The notes under the pieces are model-generated. The model saw only the letters and a program-made list of their open reading frames with translations, did not search any database and was not told the origin of the DNA. 64,000 bases of DNA from Frigidibacter sp. RF13. GTDB taxonomy: Bacteria; Pseudomonadota; Alphaproteobacteria; Rhodobacterales; Rhodobacteraceae. Every line of letters begins with the position of its first letter. Position 1 is the first letter of the stretch. A program made the translations under genes and the position numbers. Shown piece after piece: positions 27,189 to 37,977 of the stretch. Where the stretch lies: positions 372,001 to 436,000 of the forward strand of contig NZ_JAPNUE010000002.1 in NCBI RefSeq assembly GCF_026626305.1, in the 5' to 3' direction.

Positions 27189-29915
27189 TCAGGCGACGCG
27201 GCCGTGGCAGCTTTTGAACCTCTTGCCCGACCCGCAGGGGCAGGCGTCATTGCGGCCCGGATTGCCCCAGGTTGCGGGGTCGGCCTCGTCAAACCCGGCG
27301 AGTCTTTCCGGTTGTGGCTGGGCGGCGGCGGCCGGGGCCGCATCCGCGAGCGCCGGTTCCTTGGGTTGCGCGGCCTTCTGCGTGCCCTGCTGCTGGGCGA
27401 GGAACTGCTGGATCATCGCCTGTTGCTCTTCCTCGGTCATCGGGCGGACTTGGGAAAGCTTCTGCGTCACCTCCGAGCGGAGGCCGTCAAGGAGGTTCTC
27501 GAAGAGCTGGAAGGCTTCGGACTTGTATTCCGACAGCGGGTCACGCTGGGCATAGCCGCGGAAACCCACGACCGAGCGCAGATGTTCAAGAGTCAGGAGG
27601 TGGTCGCGCCATTTTTGGTCGATCGTCTGCAGGAGGAACTGCTTTTCGACTTGGCGCATGGTCTCGGGGCCGAAGGCCTCGGTCTTTTCGGCCATCATCT
27701 TGTCGGAGGCTTCGTACAGCCGTTCGCGCACGGCGTCCTGATCGACGCCCTCTTCGGCCGCCCAGTCGGCGACCGGAACGTCGAGGTTCATCTGCCGCGC
27801 CGCCGCTTCGCGCAGACCGGCGGTATCCCACTGATCGGGATAGCTTTTCGGCGGCATATGCTCATCCACCAGATCGTCCACGACCTGATGGCGCATGTCC
27901 TGCACGATCTCTTCGATGTCCTCGGTCGACATGATCTCCATGCGCTGGCCGAAGATCGCCTTGCGCTGGTCGTTCATCACGTCGTCGAACTTCAGAAGCT
28001 GCTTGCGGATGTCGAAATTGCGGCCCTCGACCTTCGCCTGCGCGCGTTCGAGCGATTTGTTGACCCAGGGGTGAACGATCGATTCGCCTTCCTTCATGCC
28101 GAGCGTGGACAGAACCTTGTCCAGCCTGTCTGACCCGAAGATGCGCATCAGGTCATCTTCGAGCGAGAGGTAGAAGGAGGACCGCCCCGGGTCGCCCTGA
28201 CGGCCCGATCGGCCGCGCAGCTGATTGTCGATCCGGCGGCTTTCGTGGCGTTCGGTGGCCAAGACGAAAAGGCCGCCCGCCGCTTTCACCGCATCCTCGT
28301 CGGCCTTGTGTTCGGCCTCGATCCGGGCGCGCACCTCGTCGGGATGGCCCTCGGGGTCGGCGGCGATCGCCTCCATCACCTTGAACTCGACATTGCCGCC
28401 GAGTTTGATGTCGGTCCCGCGACCGGCCATGTTGGTGGCGATGGTGACGGCGCCGAGCTTGCCCGCATCGGCGACGATCTTGGCTTCCTGTTCATGCTGG
28501 CGGGCATTGAGCACATTGTGCGGAATGCCTTCCTTCTTCAGCATTTCGGAAATCATCTCAGATTTCTCGATCGAGGTCGTGCCGACGAGGATCGGCTGGC
28601 CCTTATCATGCGCCTTCTGGATGCGCTTGATGATCGCCTCGTATTTCTCGCGGGCGGTGCGATAGACCTGATCGTGGTCGTCCTTGCGTTCGACCGGGCG
28701 GTTGGTCGGGACTTCGACGACGCCAAGCCGGTAGATTTCGGCGAATTCCTCGGCCTCGGTCGCCGCCGTACCGGTCATGCCGGCGAGCTTGTCATAGAGG
28801 CGGAAATAATTCTGGAAGGTGACCTGCGCGAGCGTCACGTTTTCAGGCTGGACGCGCACGCCTTCCTTGGCCTCGATCGCCTGATGCAGACCGTCCGACA
28901 GACGGCGGCCCTTCATCATGCGGCCGGTGAATTCGTCGATCAGGATCACTTCGTTATCGCGGACGATATAGTGCTGGTCGCGCTGGAAGAGCTTGTGGGC
29001 GCGCAAGGCTTGCGTCACGTGATGGACGATGGTCGTCGATTCCGGGTCATAAAGCGTCTGGTTTTCCGGCAGGACGCCCGAGGCCTGCAGGCGCTTTTCC
29101 ATATATTCGTTGCCATCTTCGGTGAAGGTGGCATTGCGGGTCTTTTCGTCGACCTTGTAATGTTCCGGCTGCAGCTCGGGGATGTATTTGTCGAGCGTAT
29201 TGTAAAGTTCCGACCGGTCCTGCGAGGGGCCGGAGATGATCAGGGGTGTCCGCGCTTCGTCGATCAGGATCGAATCCACCTCGTCGACGATCGCGAAATT
29301 GTGGCCGCGCTGGGCCATTTCCTCGAGCGACCCCTTCATGTTGTCGCGCAGGTAATCGAAGCCAAGCTCGTTGTTCGTGGCGTAAGTGATATCGGCGCGA
29401 TAGGCGTCGCGCTTTTCCTGATCGCCCTGGAACGGATAGACGACGCCGGTGGTCATGCCCAAAGCGGAATAGACCTTGCCCATCCAGTCGGCGTCGCGCT
29501 TGGCGAGATAATCGTTCACCGTGACGACATGCACGCCCTTGCCGGAAAGCGCGTTCAGATAGGCCGGGAAGGTCGCGACCAGCGTCTTGCCCTCGCCGGT
29601 GCGCATTTCGGCGATATTGCCCTGGTGCAGGAAGATGCCGCCCATCAGCTGCACATCGAAGGCACGAAGCCCCAGCGCGCGTTTCGCCGCCTCGCGGCAG
29701 TTGGCGAAGGCTTCGGGCAGGACTTTCTCTAGGCTTTCGCCACCCGCCACCCGCGCCTTAAGTTCCGCGGTCTTTTCCTTCAGCCCCTCGTCCGAGAGCT
29801 TTTCGAACTCCGGCTCCAGCGCGTTGATTTTTTCGACGAGCGGGCGCACGGATTTGACCTTGCGGTCGTTCGGGCTGCCGAAGACCTTCCGTGCGATTGT
29901 TCCAAGACCCAGCAT
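27189..29915 (-). CDS. secA: Preprotein translocase ATPase SecA
   Basis: A 908-residue motor of the Sec pathway that pushes unfolded preproteins through SecYEG. Walker A is [11 protein letters not shown] (about residue 102), the DEAD-type box is [17 protein letters not shown], and [15 protein letters not shown] and [11 protein letters not shown] lie in NBD2. The acidic linker ends in a complete SEC-C zinc-binding tail ([14 protein letters not shown]), the SecB/lipid-binding element. A GGAGAG site precedes the ATG. It is divergent from the PPIase gene and probably monocistronic. Confidence 0.98.
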   Translation of the reverse strand: MLGLGTIARKVFGSPNDRKVKSVRPLVEKINALEPEFEKLSDEGLKEKTAELKARVAGGESLEKVLPEAFANCREAAKRALGLRAFDVQLMGGIFLHQGNIAEMRTGEGKTLVATFPAYLNALSGKGVHVVTVNDYLAKRDADWMGKVYSALGMTTGVVYPFQGDQEKRDAYRADITYATNNELGFDYLRDNMKGSLEEMAQRGHNFAIVDEVDSILIDEARTPLIISGPSQDRSELYNTLDKYIPELQPEHYKVDEKTRNATFTEDGNEYMEKRLQASGVLPENQTLYDPESTTIVHHVTQALRAHKLFQRDQHYIVRDNEVILIDEFTGRMMKGRRLSDGLHQAIEAKEGVRVQPENVTLAQVTFQNYFRLYDKLAGMTGTAATEAEEFAEIYRLGVVEVPTNRPVERKDDHDQVYRTAREKYEAIIKRIQKAHDKGQPILVGTTSIEKSEMISEMLKKEGIPHNVLNARQHEQEAKIVADAGKLGAVTIATNMAGRGTDIKLGGNVEFKVMEAIAADPEGHPDEVRARIEAEHKADEDAVKAAGGLFVLATERHESRRIDNQLRGRSGRQGDPGRSSFYLSLEDDLMRIFGSDRLDKVLSTLGMKEGESIVHPWVNKSLERAQAKVEGRNFDIRKQLLKFDDVMNDQRKAIFGQRMEIMSTEDIEEIVQDMRHQVVDDLVDEHMPPKSYPDQWDTAGLREAAARQMNLDVPVADWAAEEGVDQDAVRERLYEASDKMMAEKTEAFGPETMRQVEKQFLLQTIDQKWRDHLLTLEHLRSVVGFRGYAQRDPLSEYKSEAFQLFENLLDGLRSEVTQKLSQVRPMTEEEQQAMIQQFLAQQQGTQKAAQPKEPALADAAPAAAAQPQPERLAGFDEADPATWGNPGRNDACPCGSGKRFKSCHGRVA

Positions 29916-30096
29916 TTTCTCTCCGCTCGGGTTGCGCGATATCCTGCCGAGATCGGCCTTGCCGCGGATTGCCCTCAGGCCTAGATAGGCGCAGAAACCG
30001 GGCGGGCGGGGCCGTTCGAGGCTTCAGGCGATGTAAGCGGCTGCCCCCCGATAGTCAACGTCGCAAGGGTTTGCGACCCATCAGGAGCTTGTGAGA

Positions 30097-30951
30097 ATGA
30101 TGAAATCCGGACTTTTGCTGTCGGTTGCCCTTGCGGCACTGACGCTCGCGGCGCCCGCCCGCGCCGAGGAGCCGACGGCTGCGACGGTCATCGCGACGGT
30201 GAACGGCACGGACATCACGCTTGGCCATCTGATCGCGGCGCGCGAGGCACTGCCCGAACAATATAAGGCTCTGCCGGACGAGGTTCTGTTCAACGGCGTT
30301 CTGGAACAGCTGATCCAGCAGACGGCGCTGGCGCAGGAAGCGGAAAAGGCGCCGAAGAAGCTCGACCTTCTGATGATCGAGAACCAGAAACGGTCTTACC
30401 TGTCGGCGACGGTGCTCGATGCCGCCGCCGCCTCGGCGGTGACGGACGAGGCGCTCAAGAAGCTTTACGAGGAAAAATACGTGAACGCCGAGCCGACCAA
30501 GGAATATGACGCCGATCATATTCTGGTCGCGACCGAGGACGAGGCGAAGGCGATCAAGGCAGACCTGGACGCGGGCGGTGATTTTGCCGCCATCGCCAAG
30601 GAAAAGTCGCAAGACCCGGGGTCGGCAGCCAATGGCGGCGATCTGGGCTGGTTCGGGCTCGGCATGATGGTCAAGCCGTTCGAGGATGCGGTGGTGGCAC
30701 TGGAAAAGGGCAAGATCTCCGACCCGGTCCAGACCGATTTCGGCTGGCATGTCATCAAGCTCAATGACGTGCGCGTCGCCGAGGCGCCGAAGTTCGAGGA
30801 TGTGAAGCCCGAGCTTGAGGGCGACCTGCGCCAGGCCGCGGTCGAGGCGCGGGTGACGGAGCTGACCGAAGGCGCTTCGGTCGTGCGCAACAGCGAGGGG
30901 ATCGATCCGACGATCCTGAAGAAGGTCGAGCTGCTCGACGCGGCTGAATAA
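30097..30951 (+). CDS. Periplasmic parvulin-type peptidylprolyl isomerase
   Basis: A 284-residue exported protein. A signal peptide (KSGLLLSVALAALTLAAPARA) is followed by a helical SurA-N-like segment and a PpiC domain at about 130-230, with ADHILVATEDEAKAI, AKEKSQDPGSAANGGDLGWF and FGWHVIKLND. It catalyses proline isomerisation during outer-membrane/periplasmic protein folding. Of the start choices GTG 30091, ATG 30097 and ATG 30100, the AGGAG at 30083-30087 favours the ATGs. Its place opposite secA fits a role in the export pathway. Confidence 0.9.
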   Translation: MMKSGLLLSVALAALTLAAPARAEEPTAATVIATVNGTDITLGHLIAAREALPEQYKALPDEVLFNGVLEQLIQQTALAQEAEKAPKKLDLLMIENQKRSYLSATVLDAAAASAVTDEALKKLYEEKYVNAEPTKEYDADHILVATEDEAKAIKADLDAGGDFAAIAKEKSQDPGSAANGGDLGWFGLGMMVKPFEDAVVALEKGKISDPVQTDFGWHVIKLNDVRVAEAPKFEDVKPELEGDLRQAAVEARVTELTEGASVVRNSEGIDPTILKKVELLDAAE

Positions 30952-30975
30952 GCAAGACGGGAAAGGGCGGGCGCC

Positions 30976-32325
30976 ATGGGCAAGAGTGACAGGGACTGGA
31001 AGGCCAAGGTCGAGAAACTCAAGGCCAAGGTCGCGAAGCTCAGATCTAGGCTGGAGGCGGCACCCGCCGCCTCCGCTGCGAAGGCGAAGGCGGCAAAGCC
31101 CGTCTCGCCCTTGGCGCCGGAAAGCTTCCCCGCCCTGCCCTCGATCGCGGGCGCTGAATTCGCCGCCGTCGAGGCCGGGGTGAAGTATCAAAATCGCAAG
31201 GATGTGATGCTTGTCCGCCTCGCCCCCGGCACGGTGATCGCGGGCGCGTTCACCAAATCGACCACGCGGTCCGCCTGCGTCCGCGACTGCCAAGCGAAAC
31301 TCGCGTTGAAAGACACGGCTGGCGAGGGCGCGGCGATCATCGTCAATTCCGGCAATTCCAACGCTTTCACCGGCAAGGTAGGCGAAGAGGCGATGGGTGC
31401 GGTGACCGGCGCGGTCGCGGGCGCGCTCAACCTGCCGGTCACGCGTGTCTTTTCCTCCTCGACCGGCGTGATCGGCGAGCCCTTGCCGCATGAGAAGATC
31501 ACCGCGAAGATTCCCGATCTGGTGGCGCGGCTTGATGCCGATGCGGTCGAAATGGCGGCCCGCGCGATCATGACCACCGACACCTTCCCGAAAGGTGCCG
31601 CGGCGACCGTGCAGGGCGAGGGAGGCGCGATCCATATTTCCGGCATCGCCAAGGGCTCGGGCATGATCGCGCCCGACATGGCGACGATGCTGGTCTATAT
31701 CTTCACCGACGCGAAGATCGCCCAGACCAGCCTGCAGAAGATGGTGTCGCGCCATGTGGGCGCGACCTTCAATTCGATCACCGTCGACAGCGATACATCA
31801 ACCTCCGACACGCTTCTGGTCGCCGCGACCGGCCAAAGCCCGGCGGCGGAGGTGAAGGGCGAGGTCGCCAAGGCCTTCGAGGCGGCGCTGAAGGGCGTGA
31901 TGCTGTCGCTTGCCCAGCAGGTGGTGCGCGACGGCGAGGGGGCCACGAAATTCGTCGAGGTCCGCGTCAGTGGCGCGGCTTCTGACGAAGACGCCGCCCG
32001 CGCCGCCTTCGCCATCGCCAATTCACCGCTCGTCAAGACCGCCGTCGCGGGCGAGGATCCGAACTGGGGCCGGATCGTCGCGGCCATCGGCAAGTCCGGC
32101 GCGGCGGCCGACCGCGACCGGCTGACGATCCGCTTCGGCGACATCCTTGTCGCCGAGAAAGGCTGGCGCGCGCCCAGCTACCGCGAGGAAGATGGCGCCG
32201 CCTACATGAAACAGTCCGACCTGATCATCGCCGTCGACCTCGGCCAGGGCCGCGCGAAGCGCACGGTCTGGACCTGCGACCTTACCGCCCGCTATGTCGC
32301 GATCAATGCCGATTACCGGTCCTGA
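30976..32325 (+). CDS. argJ: Bifunctional glutamate N-acetyltransferase / amino-acid acetyltransferase
   Basis: A 449-residue ArgJ that transfers acetyl from N-acetylornithine to glutamate in the cyclic arginine pathway. The self-cleavage site is in PDMATMLVYI, with T237 as the nucleophile of the future beta chain. NSGNSNAFTG, TGVIGEPLPHEKI and EDPNWGRIVAAIGKSG are family signatures. The family is normally about 405 residues; here 40-45 extra residues, a Lys/Ala-rich helix (KVEKLKAKVAKLRSRLEAAP), precede the conserved PVSPLAP start. mutT follows 63 bases later. Confidence 0.95.
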   Translation: MGKSDRDWKAKVEKLKAKVAKLRSRLEAAPAASAAKAKAAKPVSPLAPESFPALPSIAGAEFAAVEAGVKYQNRKDVMLVRLAPGTVIAGAFTKSTTRSACVRDCQAKLALKDTAGEGAAIIVNSGNSNAFTGKVGEEAMGAVTGAVAGALNLPVTRVFSSSTGVIGEPLPHEKITAKIPDLVARLDADAVEMAARAIMTTDTFPKGAAATVQGEGGAIHISGIAKGSGMIAPDMATMLVYIFTDAKIAQTSLQKMVSRHVGATFNSITVDSDTSTSDTLLVAATGQSPAAEVKGEVAKAFEAALKGVMLSLAQQVVRDGEGATKFVEVRVSGAASDEDAARAAFAIANSPLVKTAVAGEDPNWGRIVAAIGKSGAAADRDRLTIRFGDILVAEKGWRAPSYREEDGAAYMKQSDLIIAVDLGQGRAKRTVWTCDLTARYVAINADYRS

Positions 32326-32388
32326 TCTTCATCTTGGTGCAATTCGCTCACGGGCGTCCGGGGGTGTGAAACCCCCGGCTTGCGGCCG

Positions 32389-32787
32389 ATGAAAGTGCTC
32401 CTCGTTTCCGCCGTCGCGCTCATCGACGCCGATGGCCGCGTGCTGCTGGCCCAGAGGCCGGAAGGCAAGTCGCTCGCCGGGCTTTGGGAATTTCCCGGCG
32501 GCAAGGTCGAGCCGGGCGAGACGCCCGAGGCCTGCCTGATCCGCGAGCTGAAGGAGGAACTGGGCATCGACACCTGGAAAAGCTGCCTCGCACCCCTGAC
32601 CTTCGCGAGCCACAGCTACGAGGACTTCCACCTCTTGATGCCCTTGTTCGCCTGCCGTCGCTGGCAGGGCACCCCGCAGCCACATGAAGGCCAGCGCCTT
32701 GCCTGGGTGCGCGCAAATGATCTGAAGGACTATCCGATGCCGCCCGCCGACCTGCCGCTCATCCCGATCCTGCGCGACTGGCTCTGA
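32389..32787 (+). CDS. mutT: 8-oxo-dGTP diphosphatase (MutT)
   Basis: A 132-residue Nudix hydrolase that removes mutagenic 8-oxo-dGTP from the nucleotide pool. The Nudix box spans about residues 37-60 (FPGGKVEPGE, then RELKEELGI) with all metal-binding acids. LLAQRPEGKSLAGLWEFPGG and the LMPLFACRRWQG segment match MutT rather than general Nudix proteins. ATG 32389 is preferred over a TTG three codons earlier. It probably shares a transcript with argJ, a common pairing in this group. Confidence 0.9.
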   Translation: MKVLLVSAVALIDADGRVLLAQRPEGKSLAGLWEFPGGKVEPGETPEACLIRELKEELGIDTWKSCLAPLTFASHSYEDFHLLMPLFACRRWQGTPQPHEGQRLAWVRANDLKDYPMPPADLPLIPILRDWL

Positions 32788-32864
32788 CCCCTGCGACCGA
32801 TTCCACCATGGGTAGAATCTTTTTCGATTCCGGCCACAATTCACACTTGCAAAGTCACGAATTT

Positions 32865-32879
32865 ATGTCAGCCTGACAT
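32865..32879. promoter_or_regulatory. Perfect 15-bp palindrome upstream of the 45-residue gene
   Basis: ATGTCAG-C-CTGACAT, a perfect inverted repeat 70 bases before the small gene. A TTGCAA hexamer lies at 32847-32852 just upstream. Its position fits an operator in the promoter of the small gene; the binding protein is unknown. Confidence 0.45.
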
Positions 32880-32949
32880 CAGGTTCGTTAACTGGCAGGC
32901 AAGCATGGCGGACTTACACTCTCGGCAGCCCAATACAGGGGAAACAGGG

Positions 32950-33087
32950 ATGCTGCGCACCATCACTCTCGGCAGCTGCGTGCAGGTACAGGGCACGTTC
33001 GAGCGGCAGCTGGATAACGGCAAGATTCTCGTGCGGGTGGGCGACCGCCTGTTCGAAGGGTTTCCCGTCCAGAAGAAAGCCGCCTGA
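32950..33087 (+). CDS. Small conserved-looking protein, 45 residues
   Basis: A 45-residue basic/beta-rich protein, LRTITLGSCVQVQGTFE then KILVRVGDRLFEGFPVQ. The alternating hydrophobic pattern suggests a small beta-barrel or SH3-like fold. An in-frame ATG 15 codons upstream is possible, but the CAGGGG/ACAGGG purine stretch and the start of ordered sequence favour 32950. It has its own upstream palindrome and a strong shared terminator after it, which supports real expression. No function is known to me; a role in nucleic-acid binding would be a guess. Confidence 0.6.
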   Translation: MLRTITLGSCVQVQGTFERQLDNGKILVRVGDRLFEGFPVQKKAA

Positions 33088-33118
33088 CGGCACCAGTATT
33101 CCGGCACCGGACGAAATG

Positions 33119-33144
33119 AAATGGGGGCGTTTCCGCCCCCATTT
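33119..33144. terminator. Strong bidirectional terminator between the small gene and infB
   Basis: An 11-bp perfect stem, AAATGGGGGCG-TTTC-CGCCCCCATTT, with T-runs on both strands. It closes the 45-residue gene on the plus strand and, 3 bases from its stop codon, the rimP-nusA-ylxR-infB operon on the minus strand. Confidence 0.85.
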
Positions 33145-33147
33145 TCG

Positions 33148-35742
33148 TCAGCTGAGCTTGCGCTCGATCTCTTCGCGCTCGAAGATCTCGATCACGTCGT
33201 TCTGGCGGATATCGTCATAGGCCTCGAAGGCCATGCCGCATTCCTGCCCCGACTGCACTTCCTTGACTTCGTCCTTGAATCTCTTGAGGGTTTTCAGCGT
33301 TCCCTCGTGGATCACGACGTTGTCGCGCAGGAGGCGCACACCGGCCGAGCGGCGCGCGACGCCCTCGGTGACAAGGCAGCCCGCCACCTTGCCGACGCCC
33401 GAGACCTTGAAGACTTCGAGGATCTTCGCATAGCCGATGAAGTTCTCGCGCACCTCGGCCTTGAGGAGACCCGAGGCCGCGGCTTTGATGTCATCGACCA
33501 GATCGTAGATGATCGAGTAATAGCGGATCTCGACGCCCTTCTGGTTTGCGGCATTGCGCGCGGGCGCATTGGCGCGGACGTTGAAGCCGATGACCGGCGC
33601 GTTCGAGGCTTCGGCCAGGCCGATGTCCGATTCGGTGATCGCGCCGACGCCATAATGCAGGACGCGGACCCGAACCTCGTCGTTGCCGATTTTTTCCATA
33701 GCCTGAACAATCGCCTCGGCGGATCCCTGCACGTCGGCCTTCACCACCACGGGCAGTTCGGCGACATTCTGGTCGGCCTTGGCCTTGGCCATCAGCTGTT
33801 CCAGCGTCGTTGCCGCACCCGCTGCGGCGCGCTTGTCCTTCGCCGCTTTCTCGCGGTAGGTGGCGATTTCGCGGGCCTGCGCCTCGGTCTCGACGACGTT
33901 CAGAACGTCGCCCGCCTCGGGGGTGCCGTTGAGGCCCAAGACCTCGACAGGCACCGAAGGTCCGGCTTCCTTCACCCGGTCGCCCTTGTCGTTGATGAGC
34001 GCGCGGACCTTGCCCCATTGTTCACCGACAACGAAGATATCGCCCTGCTTCAGCGTGCCGTGCTGCACAAGCACCGTGGCAACCGGGCCACGGCCCACAT
34101 CGAGCTTGGCTTCGATCACCGCGCCTTGCGCCGCGCGGCCGGGGTTGGCCTGAAGTTCCAGAATCTCGGCCTGCAGCGCGATGGCTTCAAGAAGCGTGTC
34201 GAGCCCTTTGCCGGTCTTGGCCGAAACCTCGACATCCTGCACATCGCCCGACAGGGCCTCGACCACCACCTCATGCTGCAGAAGATCGGTACGGACCTTC
34301 TGGGGATTGGCGTCGGGCTTGTCGCACTTGTTGATCGCAACGATCATCGGCACCTTGGCGGCCTTGGCATGGTTGATCGCCTCGACCGTCTGCGGCATGA
34401 CCGCGTCGTCCGCCGCCACGACCAGAACCACGATATCCGTCACCTGGGCGCCACGGGCGCGCATCGAGGTGAAGGCCGCGTGGCCGGGCGTGTCGAGGAA
34501 GGTCAGGATGCTGCCGTTCGAGGCTTTCACCTGATAGGCGCCGATATGCTGGGTGATGCCGCCCGCTTCGCCCGAGACCACGTTGGTCTTGCGGATCGCG
34601 TCGAGAAGCGAGGTCTTGCCGTGGTCGACATGGCCCATGATCGTGATGATCGGCGGGCGCGCCTCGAGGTCTTCGGCCTTGTCGTCGACCGTGTCGATGA
34701 CCTGTTCGACGTCGGCGTCCGAGACGCGCACCGCCTTGTGGCCAAATTCCTCGATCACCAGTTCCGCCGTATCGGCGTCGATCGACTGGTTCATCGTGAC
34801 CATCATGCCCATCTTCATGAGCGACTTCACGACATCCGCCGCGCGTTCGGCCATCCGGTTGGCGAGTTCCGAGACGACGATCATCTCGGGCAGCTGCACG
34901 TCGCGCGACTGTTTCTCGGCCTTGTGACCAAAGCCCATCGCCTTCTGGCGGGCCTTTTCCTGCTTGCGCTTCATCGCGGCGAGCGAGCGCTGGCGCCCGC
35001 CCTCGCCGTCGAGCGCGTCGGAGATGGTCAGCTTGCCGGTGCGGCGACCTTCGTCGCCGCGGGCGGCCTTGCCGCGCGCATCGCGGTCGCCCGCGCCGCC
35101 ACGCTCGTCGCGTTCGCGGTCGGTCTTGCGCGGGCCGACGGTCGCGACGCCTTTGGTCGCGGCCCGTGCAGCGGCGGCTTCTGCGGCGGCCGGATCGGCC
35201 GGTGCGGCGCCTGCGGCAGCAGGCTTTGCGGCGGGCGCGGGCTTCGCCCGGCTCGCGGGCTTGGTGCCCAGAACTTCCTGGCGACGTGCCTCGCGCTGCT
35301 CGGCCGCCTCGCGGGCGGCCTCCTTGGCGCGACGCTCATCCTCTTCGGCCTTCTGGCGCAGAAGATCCTGATGCTCGCGCTCGGCGCGTTCCTTTTCCTC
35401 AAGCTCGGCGCGACGGCGTTCGCGATCTTCCTCGCGGGCGCGTTCCTCGGCCTCGCGGCGCGCCGCGTCTTCGGCGGCCTGCGCCTTGTGGACCTGCAGC
35501 GCCTTCAGGCGGCGCTCCATCTCGGCGTCGGAAATGCCTGCGGGACGGCGCGACGGGTCGCCGCCAAGCGACGCGCCACCGCCAGCGGCGGCAGGGCCCG
35601 CGCCGGGCTTGGTGACGACGATCTTCTTCTTCTTCGTCTCGACGATGACAGCCTTCGTCCGCCCGTGGCTGAAGCTTTGCTTCACCTGTCCGGGGCGGGC
35701 GCCGCCGAGGCCGAGGGGTTTCTTGCTGTCCGTATCGCTCAT
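33148..35742 (-). CDS. infB: Translation initiation factor IF-2
   Basis: An 864-residue GTPase that brings fMet-tRNA to the 30S subunit and promotes subunit joining. The first 300 residues are a charged Ala/Lys/Glu/Arg-rich low-complexity region, as in other alphaproteobacteria; the G domain near residue 370 has [22 protein letters not shown] and NKCDKP; the tRNA-binding C2 domain ends with [20 protein letters not shown] 35742 starts the conserved [11 protein letters not shown]; the earlier in-frame start is in the intergenic gap. It is the last gene of its operon. Confidence 0.97.
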   Translation of the reverse strand: MSDTDSKKPLGLGGARPGQVKQSFSHGRTKAVIVETKKKKIVVTKPGAGPAAAGGGASLGGDPSRRPAGISDAEMERRLKALQVHKAQAAEDAARREAEERAREEDRERRRAELEEKERAEREHQDLLRQKAEEDERRAKEAAREAAEQREARRQEVLGTKPASRAKPAPAAKPAAAGAAPADPAAAEAAAARAATKGVATVGPRKTDRERDERGGAGDRDARGKAARGDEGRRTGKLTISDALDGEGGRQRSLAAMKRKQEKARQKAMGFGHKAEKQSRDVQLPEMIVVSELANRMAERAADVVKSLMKMGMMVTMNQSIDADTAELVIEEFGHKAVRVSDADVEQVIDTVDDKAEDLEARPPIITIMGHVDHGKTSLLDAIRKTNVVSGEAGGITQHIGAYQVKASNGSILTFLDTPGHAAFTSMRARGAQVTDIVVLVVAADDAVMPQTVEAINHAKAAKVPMIVAINKCDKPDANPQKVRTDLLQHEVVVEALSGDVQDVEVSAKTGKGLDTLLEAIALQAEILELQANPGRAAQGAVIEAKLDVGRGPVATVLVQHGTLKQGDIFVVGEQWGKVRALINDKGDRVKEAGPSVPVEVLGLNGTPEAGDVLNVVETEAQAREIATYREKAAKDKRAAAGAATTLEQLMAKAKADQNVAELPVVVKADVQGSAEAIVQAMEKIGNDEVRVRVLHYGVGAITESDIGLAEASNAPVIGFNVRANAPARNAANQKGVEIRYYSIIYDLVDDIKAAASGLLKAEVRENFIGYAKILEVFKVSGVGKVAGCLVTEGVARRSAGVRLLRDNVVIHEGTLKTLKRFKDEVKEVQSGQECGMAFEAYDDIRQNDVIEIFEREEIERKLS

Positions 35743-35749
35743 ACCGGTC

Positions 35750-36367
35750 TCAGTTCTTTCCCGACGGATCATCCGCCGTGCTTTGCCGCAAGCCGTTTAG
35801 TTTCGCGGCTTCCTCTACAACACGCTTCGCCAATCCGCCAGCGCCAAGCGCCGCATGGACCACCGAATCCCGCCCGAAAGCCTGCCCAAGTTCGTTGGAC
35901 GTGAGGCATCCGAACCATCTCGCCCCCTCGGGCGTCCAGAGTTTGCCCTTGCCGCGTTCGGATCCGTCCGACGCCTGAAGGAGCACCTTGGCTCTGCCTT
36001 CGGCCAGCCAGTCCTTGACCTTTTCAAAGCCGCAGACCGCCTTTGCTGCCTTGCGGTCGAGCGAGATAAGCTCGACCACCCGCCGCGCCAGCCCCGCCTC
36101 GACAAGGTCGGCGAGCCCGTCGGGTACCTTCGCAGGCGCCTTGGCGCCCCGGGCGAAGAGACCCTTCTGTCCCGCCTTGTCGATCGCCGCGCGCGAAGCC
36201 GTCACCCAGACGCCACGACCGGGCAGCTTGCCGGCGAGGTCCGGCGTGACGATCCCGTCGGGCGACAGGACGAAGCGGACGAGGCCAGCCTTCGGCTGCA
36301 CCTCGCCGGTCACGACGCAGCGCCGTTCGGGGTCTTCCCGCAATTTTTCGGCGCCGCCGCGTGTCAT
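35750..36367 (-). CDS. ylxR: YlxR/DUF448 RNA-binding protein with L7Ae-like tail
   Basis: A 205-residue protein. The N-terminal YlxR domain (about 10-85) has [22 protein letters not shown] and [10 protein letters not shown]; the C-terminal part (about 90-190) looks like a ribosomal L7Ae-type fold and is typical of the longer alphaproteobacterial form. It probably binds RNA in ribosome maturation or transcription-translation coupling, in line with its place between nusA and infB. Its start overlaps the nusA stop by one base (TGATG). Confidence 0.88.
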   Translation of the reverse strand: MTRGGAEKLREDPERRCVVTGEVQPKAGLVRFVLSPDGIVTPDLAGKLPGRGVWVTASRAAIDKAGQKGLFARGAKAPAKVPDGLADLVEAGLARRVVELISLDRKAAKAVCGFEKVKDWLAEGRAKVLLQASDGSERGKGKLWTPEGARWFGCLTSNELGQAFGRDSVVHAALGAGGLAKRVVEEAAKLNGLRQSTADDPSGKN

Positions 36368-37977
36368 CAGGCCTCGGCTTCCTCTTCGGTCTCTTCCTCG
36401 GCGTCCGCGCTTTCCAGTTCAGCCGGATCGACCCAGCCAAGCTGGATGCGCGCGGTCATCACGAGCGTCTGCGCCTCTTCGAGCGAGACGTCGAACTTCT
36501 CGAGAAGCCCTTCGTCCTTCACGCGTTCGCCGTTCACGGTCGTCCAGCCGCCCGCAAGTTCCCAGTCCGCGCAGGTCGCGAAATCCTCGAGCGTCTTGAT
36601 GCCGTCCTTGGCCAGCGCCTCGACCATCTGGGGGGTCAGTCCCTCGAATTCAACCAGGCTGTCCTCGACGCCAAGCGCACGGGCATTTTCCAGCGCGGCC
36701 TTGTTCTGAGCTTCGATGAAATCGCGGGCGCGGGCCTGAAGCTCTTCCGCCGTCCCTTCGTCGACGCCTTCGATCGACAGAAGCTCGTCAATGTCGACAT
36801 AGGCCACTTCTTCGAGGCTGGTGAAGCCTTCCGAGACCAGAAGCTGGGCGAAGAACTCGTCCAGATCGAGGCTGTCCATGAAGAGCTTGGTGCGCTCGGC
36901 AAACTCGGCCTGACGGCGTTCGCTTTCTTCCTGCTCGGTCATGATGTCGATATCAAGGCCGGTCAGCTGCGAGGCGAGGCGCACGTTCTGGCCACGACGG
37001 CCGATGGCGAGCGAGAGCTGGCCATCGGGCACGACGACCTCGATCTTGCCGCCTTCCTCGTCGATCACGACCTTCGACACTTCGGCCGGTTGCAGCGCGT
37101 TCACGAGGAAGGTCGCCTGATCCTGATTCCACGGGATGATGTCGATCTTCTCGCCCTGAAGCTCGTTCACCACGGCCTGAACGCGGCTGCCGCGCATACC
37201 GACGCAGGCGCCGACCGGGTCGATGGAATTGTCGTACGAGATGACGCCGATCTTGGCGCGGCTGCCTGGGTCACGGGCCACGGCCTTGATCTCGATGATG
37301 CCGTCATAGATCTCCGGCACTTCCATCTTGAAGAGCTCGGCCATGAACTGCGGGTCGGTGCGGGAAAGGAAGACCTGCGGCCCGCGCGCCTCGCGGCGGA
37401 CATCCTTGATATAGGCGCGGATCCGGTCGTTCGGGCGGTAGCTTTCGCGGCCGATCTTCTCGGTCCGGCGCAGGATCGCTTCGCCGCGGCCGATGTCGAC
37501 GATGATGTTGCCGTATTCCTCGCGCTTGACGACACCGTTGATGATCGTGCCCTTGCGGTCCTTGAATTCCTCGAACTGGCGGTCACGCTCGGCTTCGCGA
37601 ACCTTTTGCAAGATGACCTGCTTGGCCGACTGCGCCGCGATCCGGCCGAGGTCGACGGGCGGCACCTCGTCGACGATCGTATCGCCGATGACCGGGTCCT
37701 TGAGATACTGCTTGGCCTGCGCGACGGTCAGCTGAGCCTGGTAATTCTCGACCGCATCATCCTCGACGACGGTGCGGACGCGGGTGAAGGTGGCGCGGCC
37801 GGTCTTGCGGTCGATCGCCACGCGGATATCCATTTCCGAGCCGTAGCGGGACTTCGCCGCGCGGGCGAGGCTTTCCTCCATCGCCTGGATCACCAGATCC
37901 GGGTCGATCATCTTTTCGCGCGCAACCGCTTCAGCGGTCTGCAGAAGCTCCAGCTGGTTGGCTGAGGTGATGGCCAT
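36367..37977 (-). CDS. nusA: Transcription termination/antitermination factor NusA
   Basis: A 536-residue RNA-polymerase-associated factor that governs pausing, termination and antitermination. Domains in order are an N-terminal polymerase-binding part ([17 protein letters not shown]), S1 (about 135-200, [20 protein letters not shown]), two KH domains ([39 protein letters not shown]) and C-terminal acidic HhH repeats (from about 350). A Glu-rich tail ends the protein. It abuts rimP (stop at 37978) and overlaps ylxR by one base. Confidence 0.97.
   Translation of the reverse strand: MAITSANQLELLQTAEAVAREKMIDPDLVIQAMEESLARAAKSRYGSEMDIRVAIDRKTGRATFTRVRTVVEDDAVENYQAQLTVAQAKQYLKDPVIGDTIVDEVPPVDLGRIAAQSAKQVILQKVREAERDRQFEEFKDRKGTIINGVVKREEYGNIIVDIGRGEAILRRTEKIGRESYRPNDRIRAYIKDVRREARGPQVFLSRTDPQFMAELFKMEVPEIYDGIIEIKAVARDPGSRAKIGVISYDNSIDPVGACVGMRGSRVQAVVNELQGEKIDIIPWNQDQATFLVNALQPAEVSKVVIDEEGGKIEVVVPDGQLSLAIGRRGQNVRLASQLTGLDIDIMTEQEESERRQAEFAERTKLFMDSLDLDEFFAQLLVSEGFTSLEEVAYVDIDELLSIEGVDEGTAEELQARARDFIEAQNKAALENARALGVEDSLVEFEGLTPQMVEALAKDGIKTLEDFATCADWELAGGWTTVNGERVKDEGLLEKFDVSLEEAQTLVMTARIQLGWVDPAELESADAEEETEEEAEA

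Noticed and set aside
28245..29732. A 495-codon open frame opposite secA
   Set aside because: Shadow of secA codon bias; translation is Asp/His/Arg-rich and not protein-like.
33121..35904. A 927-codon open frame on the plus strand opposite infB
   Set aside because: It is the complement of the Ala/Arg/Glu-rich infB gene in high-GC DNA; its translation has no family similarity and it crosses the infB promoter-distal end without a ribosome site.
36361..37965. A 534-codon open frame opposite nusA
   Set aside because: Same cause: mirrored codon bias of a conserved gene.
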